In this document: positions 24,961 to 36,949 of the stretch, one piece after another
Position numbering within the stretch: position 1 is the first letter of the stretch
How the letters are laid out: every line of letters starts with the position of its first letter
From: Acanthosepion pharaonis
Taxonomy: Eukaryota > Mollusca > Cephalopoda > Sepiida > Sepiidae
Reading direction: 5' to 3'
Assembly: GCA_903632075.3 (NCBI GenBank)
Contig: CAHIKZ030000812.1
Location: 576,501 to 640,500 of the forward strand
DNA length: 64,000 nucleotides
The notes under the pieces: generated by a model
The model's database searches: none
What the model was told of the DNA's origin: nothing
What the model saw: the letters and a program-made list of their open reading frames with translations, nothing else
Program-made: the position numbers and the translations under genes

Positions 24961-25306
24961 GGAGTGACTGGCTTAGGCTGGACAAGGCCCAAATTCGCTT
25001 TGACCGCTACATTGATCTTAGAAGGGGTGGAAATCCTATTGGGGAATGAAGTGGAAAAGAAATGCCTCGTAGTGGCCCAGACCGATGTGAAACTTCTTAG
25101 AATGGCTATTTCATGTGAAGGAAGGATAAAGACAGTGAAGAAACTAACGGAATGGTCATATCAAATAACACCTACAGAGATTTATGATAATGGTGAAGAA
25201 GAGGTAGTAGAAATAAAAACGGTGCCCGTGTTCTTGTTACACAGCCAGTAAAACTATCACAATAAAACAGGGAGAAAAATTAGGTTACGCCTGCCCGATA
25301 AAAATT

Positions 25307-26437
25307 ATGAAGCAAGTAAGGAAGACCTATGGAAGAAGGGTAGAGACTAGTAGCCACGAAATAAAGAAAGAAGACTTGATAGTGCCTGAAAGATATAAAG
25401 ATGAGATAAGGAAACTGCTAGAAGCTAATCGAGATGTGGTAGTTAATACTGACAAGGAGTTGGGACAGACCAGGATAGTACGTATGAAAATAGACATGGG
25501 TGACCACCTACGCATTAGATTGAGGCCTTATAGGACCCCAATCCATAAGAGAAAATTAGTGGAAGAAGCAGTAAATAAGATGTTGGACTCGGGATTAATA
25601 GAGAGACCTAGGTCCCTATGGAGTTTTCCAATAGTTATTGTGGAAAAGAAGGATGGGGGACATAGATTTTGCATGGATTTTAGACAGTTAAATGCCATTA
25701 TAAAACCGTTAGCGGTACCTTTGCCCCGGATCAATGATATTCTAGCACTTTTGGGAAGGTCAACCTGTTTTTCTACTGTCGTTCTAAGGTCAGGTTATTG
25801 GCAGGTAGCTTTGGATGAAAAGGAACAGGAGAAGACAGCTCTTACTTGTCATATGGGTCTATTTAATTTTCGTGTGATGCCGTTTGGGTTACCTAATGCA
25901 CCAGATGTATTTACTCAGTTAATGTCCATATTGTTAGGCGGTATGGAAGATTTTGCCATGGCTTACCTGGACAATATCATGGTGTTTTCTAAGACACCTG
26001 AGGAGCATTTTATACACTTACAGGTGTTCGACAGGCTGAAAGAGCACGGGTTGAAATTAAAATTGCCTAAGTGTCAGTTTGTGAAGGATGAGAGCAAGTA
26101 CTTGGGTTTCGTTATAAACAAAACGGGAATAAAACCAGATTTAGATAAGGTAGAAGTGATAAGGGCTACGCCGGAGCCCAAGACAGTGAGAGCGGTTTGT
26201 GGCTTTATAGGAGCCATTAGATATTACAGGCGCTTTATGCCTGCGTTTAGCAGATTAGCAGGACCCTTGATAGCCTTGACTAAGAAGTATGCTAGATTTA
26301 AGTGGACGGAGAACTGTCAGCGAGGCTTTGATACCCTCAAGGACCAGCTGATAGCAGTACCCTTGCTGACTTATCCAGACCTGACCAAGCCCATGGTGCT
26401 TTACACAGATGCTACTGACAAATGTATGTTGTCCTAA
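25307..26437 (+). CDS. Gypsy-2 reverse transcriptase, catalytically dead
   Basis: A 376-codon open frame with nearly the whole RT domain and the beginning of RNase H (VLYTDATDK). Recognisable blocks are SPIVIVEKKDGG-like SFPIVIVEKKDGGHRF (106-121), DFRQLNAIIKP (124-134), VLRSGYWQVALDE (159-171), FRVMPFGLPNAPDVF (188-202), AYLDNIMVFS (219-228) and the thumb/connection with YLGFVI. Two of the three catalytic aspartates appear lost: motif A has Val159 where Asp is expected, and motif C reads YLDN (Asn223) and not YxDD. ATG 25307 is only the first Met of the open stretch; pol would normally be made as a larger polyprotein. It stops at 26437 in early RNase H. Confidence 0.9.
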   Translation: MKQVRKTYGRRVETSSHEIKKEDLIVPERYKDEIRKLLEANRDVVVNTDKELGQTRIVRMKIDMGDHLRIRLRPYRTPIHKRKLVEEAVNKMLDSGLIERPRSLWSFPIVIVEKKDGGHRFCMDFRQLNAIIKPLAVPLPRINDILALLGRSTCFSTVVLRSGYWQVALDEKEQEKTALTCHMGLFNFRVMPFGLPNAPDVFTQLMSILLGGMEDFAMAYLDNIMVFSKTPEEHFIHLQVFDRLKEHGLKLKLPKCQFVKDESKYLGFVINKTGIKPDLDKVEVIRATPEPKTVRAVCGFIGAIRYYRRFMPAFSRLAGPLIALTKKYARFKWTENCQRGFDTLKDQLIAVPLLTYPDLTKPMVLYTDATDKCMLS

Positions 26438-26700
26438 TAAAGATGGATCAGTGCCAGGTATAACTGAGGAAGTGCCTATATATATTTCTGTCCCACAGAC
26501 TATCAGAGACCCAGCACAGATGGCCAGTGATAGAAAATGAAGCGTTTCCATTTTATATGCAGTACAAAAATTATATTATTACTTAAGTTGGACCGTGTTT
26601 GCCATTAAAACTGGCCATAAGCTCAAAACAGTAGACAAGAAATCTTAGCCCAGTGTCATGAAAAGGTAGTACACATGGAGCTTGATAGAACCTATGAATT
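26438..26700 (+). pseudogene. Gypsy-2 RNase H remnant
   Basis: Out of frame with the RT stretch, pieces such as FSILYAVQKLYYYLS-like words (about 26535-26590) and FAIKTGHK follow the expected RNase H order (EKExxxIVxxxxxxRxYL... VxTDHxxL). The DH position is changed to GH. Several frame breaks and a probable deletion lead into the integrase region. Confidence 0.62.
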
Positions 26701-27540
26701 ATTTTTGACCTAGACTATATAATGATGTATTGAATTATGTGAACAAGTGCATAACGTGTCAATCACAGAGTAGAGATAATAAGAGATATTCCAAATTACT
26801 CATTTCAGAAGGTGAGCATGGATATTTCAGGGCCCTATGGAGAAACTAATTGTGGAAATATGTATAGAGTAAGCCTCGTGGAGTGGCTGACGAATTGGCC
26901 AAAATCTTTCACGATACCTGATAAGAAAGCACAAACAGTATCAAATATTATGCTTCAGGATATATCCTAGATATGGAACCCCTGAGCAGTTGGTCACTGA
27001 CAATGAACCACAGAATGTAAATCCAATCATGGAAGAGACTCTGAGAGAATTAATTACTGTACACATTACCACCTCCTCATACCATCCTCAGAACAATGCG
27101 AAAGTAGAAAGATTCCACCGGACCTTAGCCGATGTGCTAACGAAGTTGGCAGGTGATAATATATATTATATGCTGTTTGGCAGGGATGTGGTCATACCGA
27201 TAGATAATTTGCTAGGACCCAGAAGAATGGGAGAAGATCACCATAAATTGATCTTGGAGTAACAACATAAGGTTTTTACTCAGGTGAAAAGAAAAATCAG
27301 GAGATCTCAGAAGAGGCGTCATGATAGAATAAATAAAAACAGGAAGGAAAGTAACTTTCACCTGGGTGATCTAATATATTATAAAGTATACCTGAGGGAA
27401 GGTAAATTGGAACGGAGATGGATTCCTTTTTATACAATATTAGAATAGATGGGATGTGTTATTTACATAATTTGGGATCAAGTAGTAGGAAAAGTAAAAC
27501 GGGTACATGATAACGATATAACAGAGCTAGATGAATGAGG
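26700..27540 (+). pseudogene. Gypsy-2 integrase
   Basis: A zinc-finger remnant (CITCQSQSR, about 26745-26775) is followed by an integrase core: MDISGPYGETNCG (about 26818), LVTDNEPQN (about 26990-27015) and NNAKVERFHRTL (about 27093-27125), giving the three acidic residues of the DDE triad. The open frame at 26990-27262 carries the second half of the core. After a stop, HLGDLIYYKVYLREGK (about 27359-27405) matches the GPY/F-type C-terminal domain start of Ty3/Gypsy integrases. A frame break near 26965 splits the core. The fragment between TLADVLTKLAGDN and YYMLFGRD appears shortened. Confidence 0.82.
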
Positions 27541-28714
27541 AGCTAAGGAGAGGAGAGCGAACAGAGAAGGGCAACCTTGATTGAACCCGAAGTATTAGAG
27601 ACGGATAGCGAAGAAAGGGAGCAGGAAATTATGGTTACCCCAGAAAGTTTGGATTGAATAAAGGGGATCGACAATCGCGGAAGTAACTCCCTTGAGGAAG
27701 GTAATGAAGCGGATAGTGCACTGAAAATGAGTAGTGAAGGGTCGGATAGTTGGGATGAAGTGGATGAGATTACATTAGCCCAGTTGAAAAAAACGGTTAG
27801 AACTCGAAAAATCATCTATAGACGTAGAATTACCTGTAAACTACGACTGAAAGGGACAGAGAGAACTAAAGCCCCAGAATAGAGAAAATGAGAAGATTGC
27901 TAAGGTACCTGCAGAAGAGCCCGAGAGGTGAACCGGACTGTGGTTATTGGTGATAACGGGTATGTGGAAGGGCCCTCATTGCATGTGAGACCGCTGGCTG
28001 TGGATTGGATTACTTCTTCGGGTGCTTATGCAAATCAACCATAAGAAGCAACAGAAGGGGATGTAGGAGTAAAAATGGACCCTCATCCTTATCTCATTGT
28101 AGGTATGGGGAAGGGAGGACCACTGATATCGCTGGCGCTGATTTTGACAGTAACTGCCTGGGAGCGTAGCGAAATACTGTATTTAAAAAGATCAATGAGG
28201 TGGTCAAAACTAGATCAAAATAGTTGATAGACTTGCAGCCATACAAAGAGTTATTAGAAATAGAAATAACGAAGCTCGGTAGTGCTAGAACACAAGTAGC
28301 TCAGGATTATCTACAGAATGAAGAGTCCCACTGTATAATGTATCCTTTGGGGCCCAAGAATCCCTGATACTTGATAGACAATGGAAAGATGTGTGTCTAT
28401 ACCTGAAGGAGGTAGAGCTATTACAGACTAGAAAAAAAAAAAGAACTATATATATACTATTATAGGGAAGGCATTTAGTGTATTATTTGGAACAGTGTTA
28501 GAAGATGATGTAAGGATGATCTTAGGAAATTGAAAGACGCGGAAAGAGCTCAATCAGCTAGAGAGAGTGTATCCATCCTTAATGTTACAAGGTTGGGATT
28601 ATCTAAGAACAGAGGTAGCATAAATTAGTTAATTTCCCATTTGCAAAATATTAGAGGAGTTCAATGTAACAGGATATTTAGCAGCGGAACTGAGAAGGTT
28701 AGAGGGGTTTTTAC
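27541..28714 (+). pseudogene. Gypsy-2 env-like 3' region
   Basis: Downstream of integrase, about 1.1 kb of heavily broken coding-like sequence continues to the satellite. It includes an acidic segment (27560-27800) and, near 28440-28620, a basic stretch followed by words like LFGTVLEDDV and SILNVTRLGLSKNRGSI. Placement and the FGT-type motif recall the envelope-like third ORF of some Metaviridae. No signal peptide or transmembrane span can be read and stops are frequent. Assignment as env is tentative and it is certainly not functional. Confidence 0.4.
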
Positions 28715-30700
28715 AACAATATTTAGATCGTTTTGATTAATAGCAATTGACATATATGTAAATCTAGATTATTTTTAGCACATTTAGATTATTTACCGAT
28801 TTTTAGCGTATTGGAGATTTGTTATTGAAACTTATCTACATTTTGATTGTTTTTCAATTTGTGGCAAATTTCGGATATATATAATCGAAACATATGTTCA
28901 TTTGGATAATTTCTCCATCAATATTTAGATCGTCTTCATCAATAGTAATTGAAAGATATGTGCATTTCGATTATTTTTAGCACATTTTGAATATTTACCA
29001 ATTTTTTGCAGTTTAAGTTGGAGATTTGTCATATGTCATATACATTTTGATTGCTTTTCAATTTTTTGCACATTTCTGATATTTCTAATGGAAACATATG
29101 TTCATCTGGACAATTTCTCCATATTTAGATCGTTTTGATTTATAGCAATTGAAAGATATGTACAGTTGGATTATTTTAGCATATTTTGATTATTTACCCA
29201 TTTTCAGCACATTTTGGAGATTTGTAATTGTATGTTATGTAGATATTGTTTGTTTTTCAATTTTTTGCACTTTTCAGATATTTCTAATCGAAACAGAGGT
29301 TCATTTGGATAAATTCTCCATATTTAGATCGCTTTGATTAATTGTAATTGAAGGACATACACATTTGGATTATTTTAGCCTATTTTGATTTTATTGTGTA
29401 TCTTTAGCAGATTTTGATTATTTACTAATTTTTAGCACATTTTGGAAATTTGTAATTGGAATTTATGTACATTTTGTTTTTCAATCTTTCCACATTTCAG
29501 GTATTTCTAATCGAAACATATATTCATTTGGATAATTTCTCCATATTTAGATCGTTTCCATTAATAGTAATTAAAACATATGTACATTTGTATTATCTTT
29601 ACCATGTCTTGATTATTTACCAGTTTTTATCAGATTTTTATTATTTACGAAATTTTTAGCACATTTTGGAGATTTGTAATCGAAAGTTATGTACATTTTG
29701 ATTGGTTTCCAGTTTTTTGAACATTTCTGATATTCCTAATCGAAACATATGTTCATTTTGGATATTTAGATCGTTTTGATTAATAGTAATTTTAAAATGT
29801 GCACATTTGGATTATTTTAGCACATTTTGAATATTTACACCTCTTTGGCAAATTTTGATTATTTATCAATTTTCAGCACATTTTATAAATTTGTAATTGA
29901 AAGATATGTACATTTTGATTGTTTTTCAAGTTTTTGCACATTTCCTATATTTCTAATCGAAATATATGTGCATTTTGAGAATTTCTGCATATTTAGATCG
30001 TTTTGATTAATAGTATTTGAAAGATATGCACATTTGGATTATTGTTAGCACATTTTTATTATTTACCCATTTTCAGCACATTACATATAAAAATGAACAT
30101 AACTTTCAATTACAAATCTCCGAAATGTGCTTAAATGGGTAAATACACAAAATATGCGAAAAATGTGTAAATAATCAAAATGCGCTACAAAAAATTCAAA
30201 TGTACATATCTTTCAATTACTATTAATCAAAACGATCTACATATGAAGAAATTATACAAATGAACATATGTTTCTATTGGAAATATCCGAAATGGGCATA
30301 AAATTGAAAAACAATCAAAATGTACATAAGTTTCAATCGTTTTGATTAATAGTAATTGAAAGATATGTACATTTGGATTTTTGCTAACCCATTTTGATTA
30401 TTTAACCATTTTTAGCATATTTCGGAGATTTGTAATTGAGAGTTATGTACATTTTATTTGTTTTTCAATCTTTTGCACATTTCGGATATTTCCGATCGAA
30501 AAATATGTTCACTTGGCAATTTCTCCATATTCATATCGTTTTTATTAATAGTAATTGAAAAATATGTACATTTGGATATTTCTCATTATGGCTCATTGGA
30601 TCTTTTCCATTTTAACACATTTTCTATATTTGTAATTGGTAGATATATACACTAGTATTATTTTTACATTTTTAGCACATTTTGGTTTTTTGTTATTGAA
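28715..30700 (+). repeat. Higher-order satellite block, ~200-220-bp unit
   Basis: Here three 60-80-bp monomers repeat as a set. One starts TAGTAATTGAAAGATATGTA, one contains GTTTTTCAATTTTTTGCACA, and one contains CTCCATATTTAGATCGTTTT. The marker TTAGATCGTTTTGATTAATA recurs near 28716, 29125, 29320, 29545, 29770, 29995 and 30340, spaced by roughly 200-230 bp. All monomers are recognisable variants of satellite B. Confidence 0.88.
30086..30337 (-). repeat. Inverted segment inside the higher-order satellite
   Basis: For about 250 bp the monomers run in the opposite direction (AATGAACATAACTTTCAATT; CATATCTTTCAATTACTATT; AATCAAAACGATCTA), then the forward order resumes at 30338 with CGTTTTGATTAATAGTAATT. 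Confidence 0.9.
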
Positions 30701-32975
30701 AGATTTGTATATTTGTTTTATTCTTAGCACATTTTTCATATTTTTAAATAAATAATGTTCATTTGGATACTTTTCCCATTTTTAAATATTTCAGATATTT
30801 CTAATATAAAGATATTTTCATTCGGACTTTTTCCCATTTTTAACACGTTTTTTACTTAAAGCTATGTATGTTTAAATTATTTTTCCATTTTTAGCACGTT
30901 TTCAATACATATAACTGAAAGTGAATAATTTATGATTTTTTGGACATTTTGTATATTTGTAATTGAAAGATATGTTCATTTGGCTAATTACTCCATTTTG
31001 GATAATTTGAACTGAGATATATATTTTCGTTATTTACCCATTTTTCACATTTTGGTGATTTCTAATTGGAAGTTATGTATTGTTTGTTTGTTTTTTCAAA
31101 TTTTTTGCACATTTCCAATATTTCAAATCAAAACATATGTTCATATGAATAATTCCAGATAGCAATCAAATAGTAATTGAAAGATATGTACATTTGGATA
31201 ATTTTTGGATTATTTTGCACACTTTAGATATTTCTAACAAAAAGTTATGTAAATTTCGATTATATTTCCAATTCCAGCACTTTACAGATATTTCTAATTG
31301 TAAGATATGTATTTTGTAATTATTTTTTCATTTTAAGTTCATTTTGGATATTTCTAATTGAAAGACATTTAATTTTGGGTTATTTTTTTCATATTTAACC
31401 AGTTCTGAAATTGAAAGATATTTACATTTGGGTTAATGTTATATTTCGGATATTTCTAATTGAAATTTATGTACATGTATCTTTTTTTTTCATTTTTACC
31501 ACATTTCGGATACTTCTAATTATATACATTTGGTTTATTTTCCAATTTTTCATTTTGTTTATTTCTAACAAACGATATGATCATTTGGATAATTACTTTC
31601 ATAAGCACTTTTTGAACAATACTGATTTAAAGAAATATACTGTTATTTTATATTTCTATTTTTAGCATATTTTGGATATTTCTAATTGAAAGATATATAT
31701 AGAGGTATATTTTCCAATTTTCCAACATTTTGCTTATTTATAACTGGAATTCATGTTAGATATATCTGGTTTATTTTCACACTTTTTGCTCATTTTGTTT
31801 ATGTCTAACTGAAATATGATCATTTGGACAATTCTTTTCCATGTTTAGCACTTACTGAATAATTCTAATTGAATGATGTGTACATCTAGTTTATTTTTCT
31901 CTTTTTAGCACACTTTCAATATGTCTAATTGAAAAATTTGGATATTTCTAAATGAAAAATATATCCATTTCGATATTTTTTCCAATTCTATCACATCTTG
32001 GATATTTCTCATTGAAAATTATGTACATTTGTATTATTTGACCATTTTTAGCACATTTCTAATATAAACATTTGGTTTAACTTTCCATGTTGACCATATT
32101 TCGGATATTTCTAATTGAAAAATATGTACATTTGGATTATTTTTCCTTTTTTTTTTTTTTTTTTTTGCACATTTCTGATATTTCGAATTGAAATATGTGT
32201 ATTTTTGGATTATTTTTCAATTTTTACCAAATTTGGGTTATATCTATCTGGAGGATATGTTCATTTTCATAATTACTCCATGTTTAGCACGTTTTGTTTA
32301 ACTCTAATTGACATTTCGTTTATATTTATCTTTATAGAACATTTTCTCATTGAAAGTTTTCCATTTGGTTTATTATTCCATTTCACACATTTTGGATATT
32401 TCTAACACAAATATATGTACAATTTGATTATTTATCCATTGTTTGCTTATTCTGGATATTTCTAATTAAAGTTATGTACATTTGGATTATTTTTTACATT
32501 TCCGATATTTCTAAGTGAAAGATATGTTCAATTGGATAATTTCTCCATTTATAGCACGTTTTGGCTAATTTTATTTAAAAGACATGTAGATTTGGACTAT
32601 ATTTAAAAAAATTTTCTTGCAAATAAAAAGATATTTACATTTAGATTATGTTTCCATTTTCAGCAAATTATGGATATTTCTAACTGAAATATATGTACAT
32701 TTACACTATTATTCCATTCTAACAAATTTTGGGTATTGAAGGATATGCACATTTGGATTATTTTTCCACCTTTAATACGTTTTGATTATTTCTAACTGAA
32801 AGATGTGTACAATTGGATTATATTTATATTTATAGCACACTTCGAAATTGAAATTTATGTAAATTTATGTATGGATTATGTTAATATTTTCACTACATTT
32901 TTCATATTTTCAGCATAAAGATATGTACATTTGGATTATATTTCCATTTTAGCCCATTCTGGATATTGATTTGTA

Positions 32976-33009
<34 letters not shown>

Positions 33010-36000
33010 GCACATTTTAGATATTTCTATTTGAAAGAAATATCAGAATTGTTTTCATTTTTAGAACATTTGGATATTACCATTCTTTGCACATCTGGGT
33101 TATTTTTACCTTTTTAGGACATTTTGAATATTTGTAATTGCAAGATATCTATATTTGGATGAGTTTTCCATTTTTAGCAGGGTTTGGATATTCCTAATTG
33201 AAAGATATATACATTTGGATCGTTTTTCAATTTTTGGCACTTTTTGAATATTTCTAATACAAAGGCTTGCAATTTTGGATTATTTCTTCATTTTTAAAAC
33301 ATTTTGTAATTTCAAATTGAAAGAAGTGTAATTTGACTATCTTTCAACTTTTAGCAGATTTCGGATATTTTAATTGAAAGATTTGTTATTTTGTTTAATT
33401 TTTCCATTTTTAGTGCATTTTGTTTTTTGCATAGTTGAAAGATATGTACATTTTAATTATATTGCATCTCTAACACATTTTCCATGAATTTTCATTTTCA
33501 GCATATTTTTGATATTTCTAAATGAACGATATGTACATTTTTTCATTCTCAGCTCGTTTTGGGTATTTCTAACTTTACGATATTCACATTTGTACCTTTG
33601 GATTATTTTTCCATTTTTGTCACATTTTGGATATTTCTAATTCAAAGCTATGTAATTTCGGATTATGTTTTCATTTTTAAAACAGTTTGGATATTTCTAA
33701 TGAAAGGATATGTACATTTGTTTTATTTTCAAATTTTGCACATTTTGGATTGCAAGATTTTTACATTTTCTTTATTTTTGCATTTTTAGAATATTAAGGA
33801 GATTCAAATTAAAATATATGTACATTTGGATACTTTTTTCATTTTTAGCAAATTTTGGAATTTCTAATTGAAAGATTTGTACATTTGGGTTATTTTTCCA
33901 TTTTTAGCACATTTTGGATTTTTCTAATTGAAAGACATGTAGATGTGGATTATTTTACCTTTATCGGTTAGTTTGGGATATTTCTAACTGAAAGATATTT
34001 ATAGTTGGACTATTTTGTCATTTTTTAGTACATTTTTCCTATTTCTAATTGAAAGATATGTACATTTGGAGTATTTATCCCATTTTAGCATATTTTTTTT
34101 ATATTTCTAATTGAAAAATATTTAAATGTGGATCATTTTTCCATTTTCAGCCCATTTAGATATATACATTTGATATATACATTTGGATTATTTTTACATT
34201 TGCAACATATTTTGGATATTTCTAATTGATATGTATGCATATTTGGATCATTTCGAAATTCGTAGGTAATCTTTTATATTTCTAATTGAAAGTCGTGTAT
34301 GTTTGATTCTGTTTCGATTTTTAGAATATTCTGTATTGAAATTCTGTAATTGAAAGATATGTACATTTGGATTGTTTTTCCATTTTATTTCACATTTCGG
34401 ATATTTCTAATTGAAAGATTTGTTCTCTCTTATTATTTATCAATCTTTAGCATAATGTGGATTTTTCTAACTAAAATATTTCTACCTTTGTATTAGTTTC
34501 CCATTTTTAGCGCATTTGGGACCTTTCTGATGAAGCCCTACACGTCTTGACGTTAGTGTCCCGCTAGTTTCACCCACCCGGCCAACTGCAGGCCATTAGC
34601 TGTTCCCAACTTTGCCGAGACGCACACGCTGGCGGTCCGAAAGCGGGAAACGCTAGTGGCATGCCACCCAGTGACAGTGGTTTGCGTGTAGGGAAATTAG
34701 GATTATTTTTAATTTTTAGCACTTTTATGGACATCTTAATGAAAGATATGTACATATGTATTAGTATTTCCAGCACATTTTGGATATTTCTAATTGAAAT
34801 GTATGAACATTTGGGTTTTCAATCTTTTGTAGATTTTGGATAATTCCGATCGAAAGATTTTTACATTTGGCTTATTTTTCAATTTTTAGCATATTTTGGA
34901 GATTTCTAATTGAATAGTAGGTACATTTGGATTATTTTTCCATTTTTTTTGCAAATTTTTATATTTCTAATCAAAACTTTTGTACATTTGGATTATTTTT
35001 TATTTTTAGATCATTTTCGATATATTTAATTAAAAGAAATGTACATTTGGTTTATTTTTCCATTTCTAGCACATTTTGGGTATTTTCTAAATAAGTGACA
35101 TGTATATTTGCATTAATTACCAATTTTAGAATATTTTTGATATTTCTAATTGAAAGATATTTACATGTGATTATTTTTCCATTTTTAATTCATTTGAGAT
35201 ATTTCTAAAGGAAAGATATCTACAATTTTATTATTTGTGCACTTTTAGCAAATTTTTGATATTTCTAATTGAATGATATGTACATTTAGTTTCTTTTACC
35301 ATTTTCTACACATTTTGGATATTTCTAAATCGACTTATTTCGATTATTGTCCCATTTTATTAGACTTTGGATAGTTCTAATTGAAAAATATGTACAGTTC
35401 GTTTATTTCCCAATATTTGCATCATATTAGATACTTCTTATTGAAAGATAATTACATTTGCATTATCTTCTAAATTTTCGCACTTTTTGGATATTTCTCA
35501 GTGGAAGATATGTACATTTGGATTATTTTTCAATTTTTAGCACATTTTGTAAATTTATAATTGAATGATATATTCCACTGGTTTATTTTTCCATTTTTAT
35601 CTCAATTACGATATTTCTAATAGAAAGACATGTACATTTGAATTATTTTACCATTTTTAGCACATTTTGGATATTTGTACATTTGCTTTATTTTTTCAAT
35701 TTTCAACACATTTTCGATATTTCTAATTGAATGATCCGTATATTTGGATTGTATTTTCCATTTTTATATATATTTCGGATAACTCTAATTGGAAGATTTG
35801 TTCATTCTTATTATTTTCAATTTTTAGTACATTTTGGCTATTTCTAATTTAAAGACATGTACATTTCGATTATTTTCCAAATTTTAGCAAATTTGTGATA
35901 TTTTTAATTAAAAGTAACGTACATTTGGATTATATTTAGTTTTCTTAGTACATTTTGGATATTTCTTGATGCAAATGTACATTCTTATTACTTTTCCCTT

Positions 36001-36927
36001 TTCAGTACATTTCTAATTGAAAGATATGTAGATATGTATTATTTTTCCAAGTTTTGCTCATTTTGGATATTTCCAAATGAAGGATTTGTACTTTTAGATT
36101 ATGTTTTCATTTTTAGCACATTATGGATATTTCTTATTGAAAGGTTTGTGTATTTGGATTATTTTTCCATTTTGTCACATTTTGAATATTTCTAATTGAA
36201 AAATATGTACTTTTTGTCTATTTTTCAATTTTTAGCATATTTTTGACATTTTCATTGAAAGATCATTTTGATTATTTTTCCATTTTTCTCACATTTTGGA
36301 TATTTCTAATTAAACATTTGTACATTTGATTATTTTTTCTATTTTTAGGACATTCTGAATATTTCTAATTGAAAGATATGACATTTGGATTAGGCTTCCA
36401 TTCTTAGCTGCTTTTTCAAAATGAAAAATATGTACATTGGTATTATTTTGCATTTTTAGCAAAATTTGGATATAACTGAAAGCTATTTCCTTTTTCTGTG
36501 TATTTCTAATTGCAAAATCGCTTATTTTTTTAATTTTTACCATATTTTGGATATTTCTAATTTAAATATAGGTTCATTTGGTCTATTTTCTCATTTTTGG
36601 ATAATTTGGATATTTCTTATTTCAAGACTTGTACATTTGGATTATGTTTCCATTTTTAGAACATTTTGGATATTTTTAATTGAATTCATGTACATTTGGA
36701 TTTCCTCCATTTTTAATACAGTTTAGATATTTCTAGTTGAAAGATAGGGCCATTTCGATTTTTTTCCATTCTTATTTTTGATATTTTTAATTGAAACCTA
36801 TGTTAATTTGGTTTATTTTTCCATACTTAGCATATTATGAGATTTCTCATTAAAATAATATTTGGATTATATTTACATTTTTCACATATTTTGGATATTT
36901 CTCATTAAACTTTTGTACATTTGAATT
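30701..36927 (+). repeat. Satellite B, forward array, ~6.2 kb
   Basis: About 100 diverged 55-62-bp units close to TTTCTAATTGAAAGATATGT then ACATTTGGATTATTTTTCCA and TTTTTAGCACATTTTGGATA. Long T runs occur at 32144-32166 and 32979-33009. One 158-bp GC-rich element interrupts it at 34536. The array stops abruptly at a LINE 3' end near 36928. Confidence 0.94.
34536..34693. mobile_element. 158-bp GC-rich element with 9-bp inverted ends (MITE-like)
   Basis: A GC-rich island in very AT-rich satellite. It starts CCCTACACG and ends CGTGTAGGG, exact inverted termini, and has internal inverted words (CCGCTAGTTTC near the left, GGAAACGCTAGTGG near the right). No clear target duplication was seen. It is too short to encode a protein; the class is unknown. 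Confidence 0.6.
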
Positions 36928-36949
36928 GTCTCAGTATTCTGTAGAGCCG

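Larger units (their letters stand above)
23279..28714 (+). mobile_element. Ty3/Gypsy retrotransposon with env-like 3' part (Gypsy-2)
   Basis: In order on the plus strand: a noncoding leader (23279-23748), gag with zinc knuckles, aspartic protease, reverse transcriptase, start of RNase H, integrase with a GPY/F-type end, and an env-like tail. It is inserted in the satellite, with the 60-bp array ending at 23278 and a higher-order satellite beginning at about 28715. Paired LTRs were not found. A possible Lys-type primer-binding word, TGGCGCC, lies at about 23525, but no LTR end could be confirmed. Frameshifts and catalytic-residue losses make it non-autonomous. Confidence 0.85.

Noticed and set aside
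30086..30337. CRISPR-like array in the satellite
   Set aside because: Units are contiguous tandem or inverted satellite monomers without spacers, and the sequence is eukaryotic.
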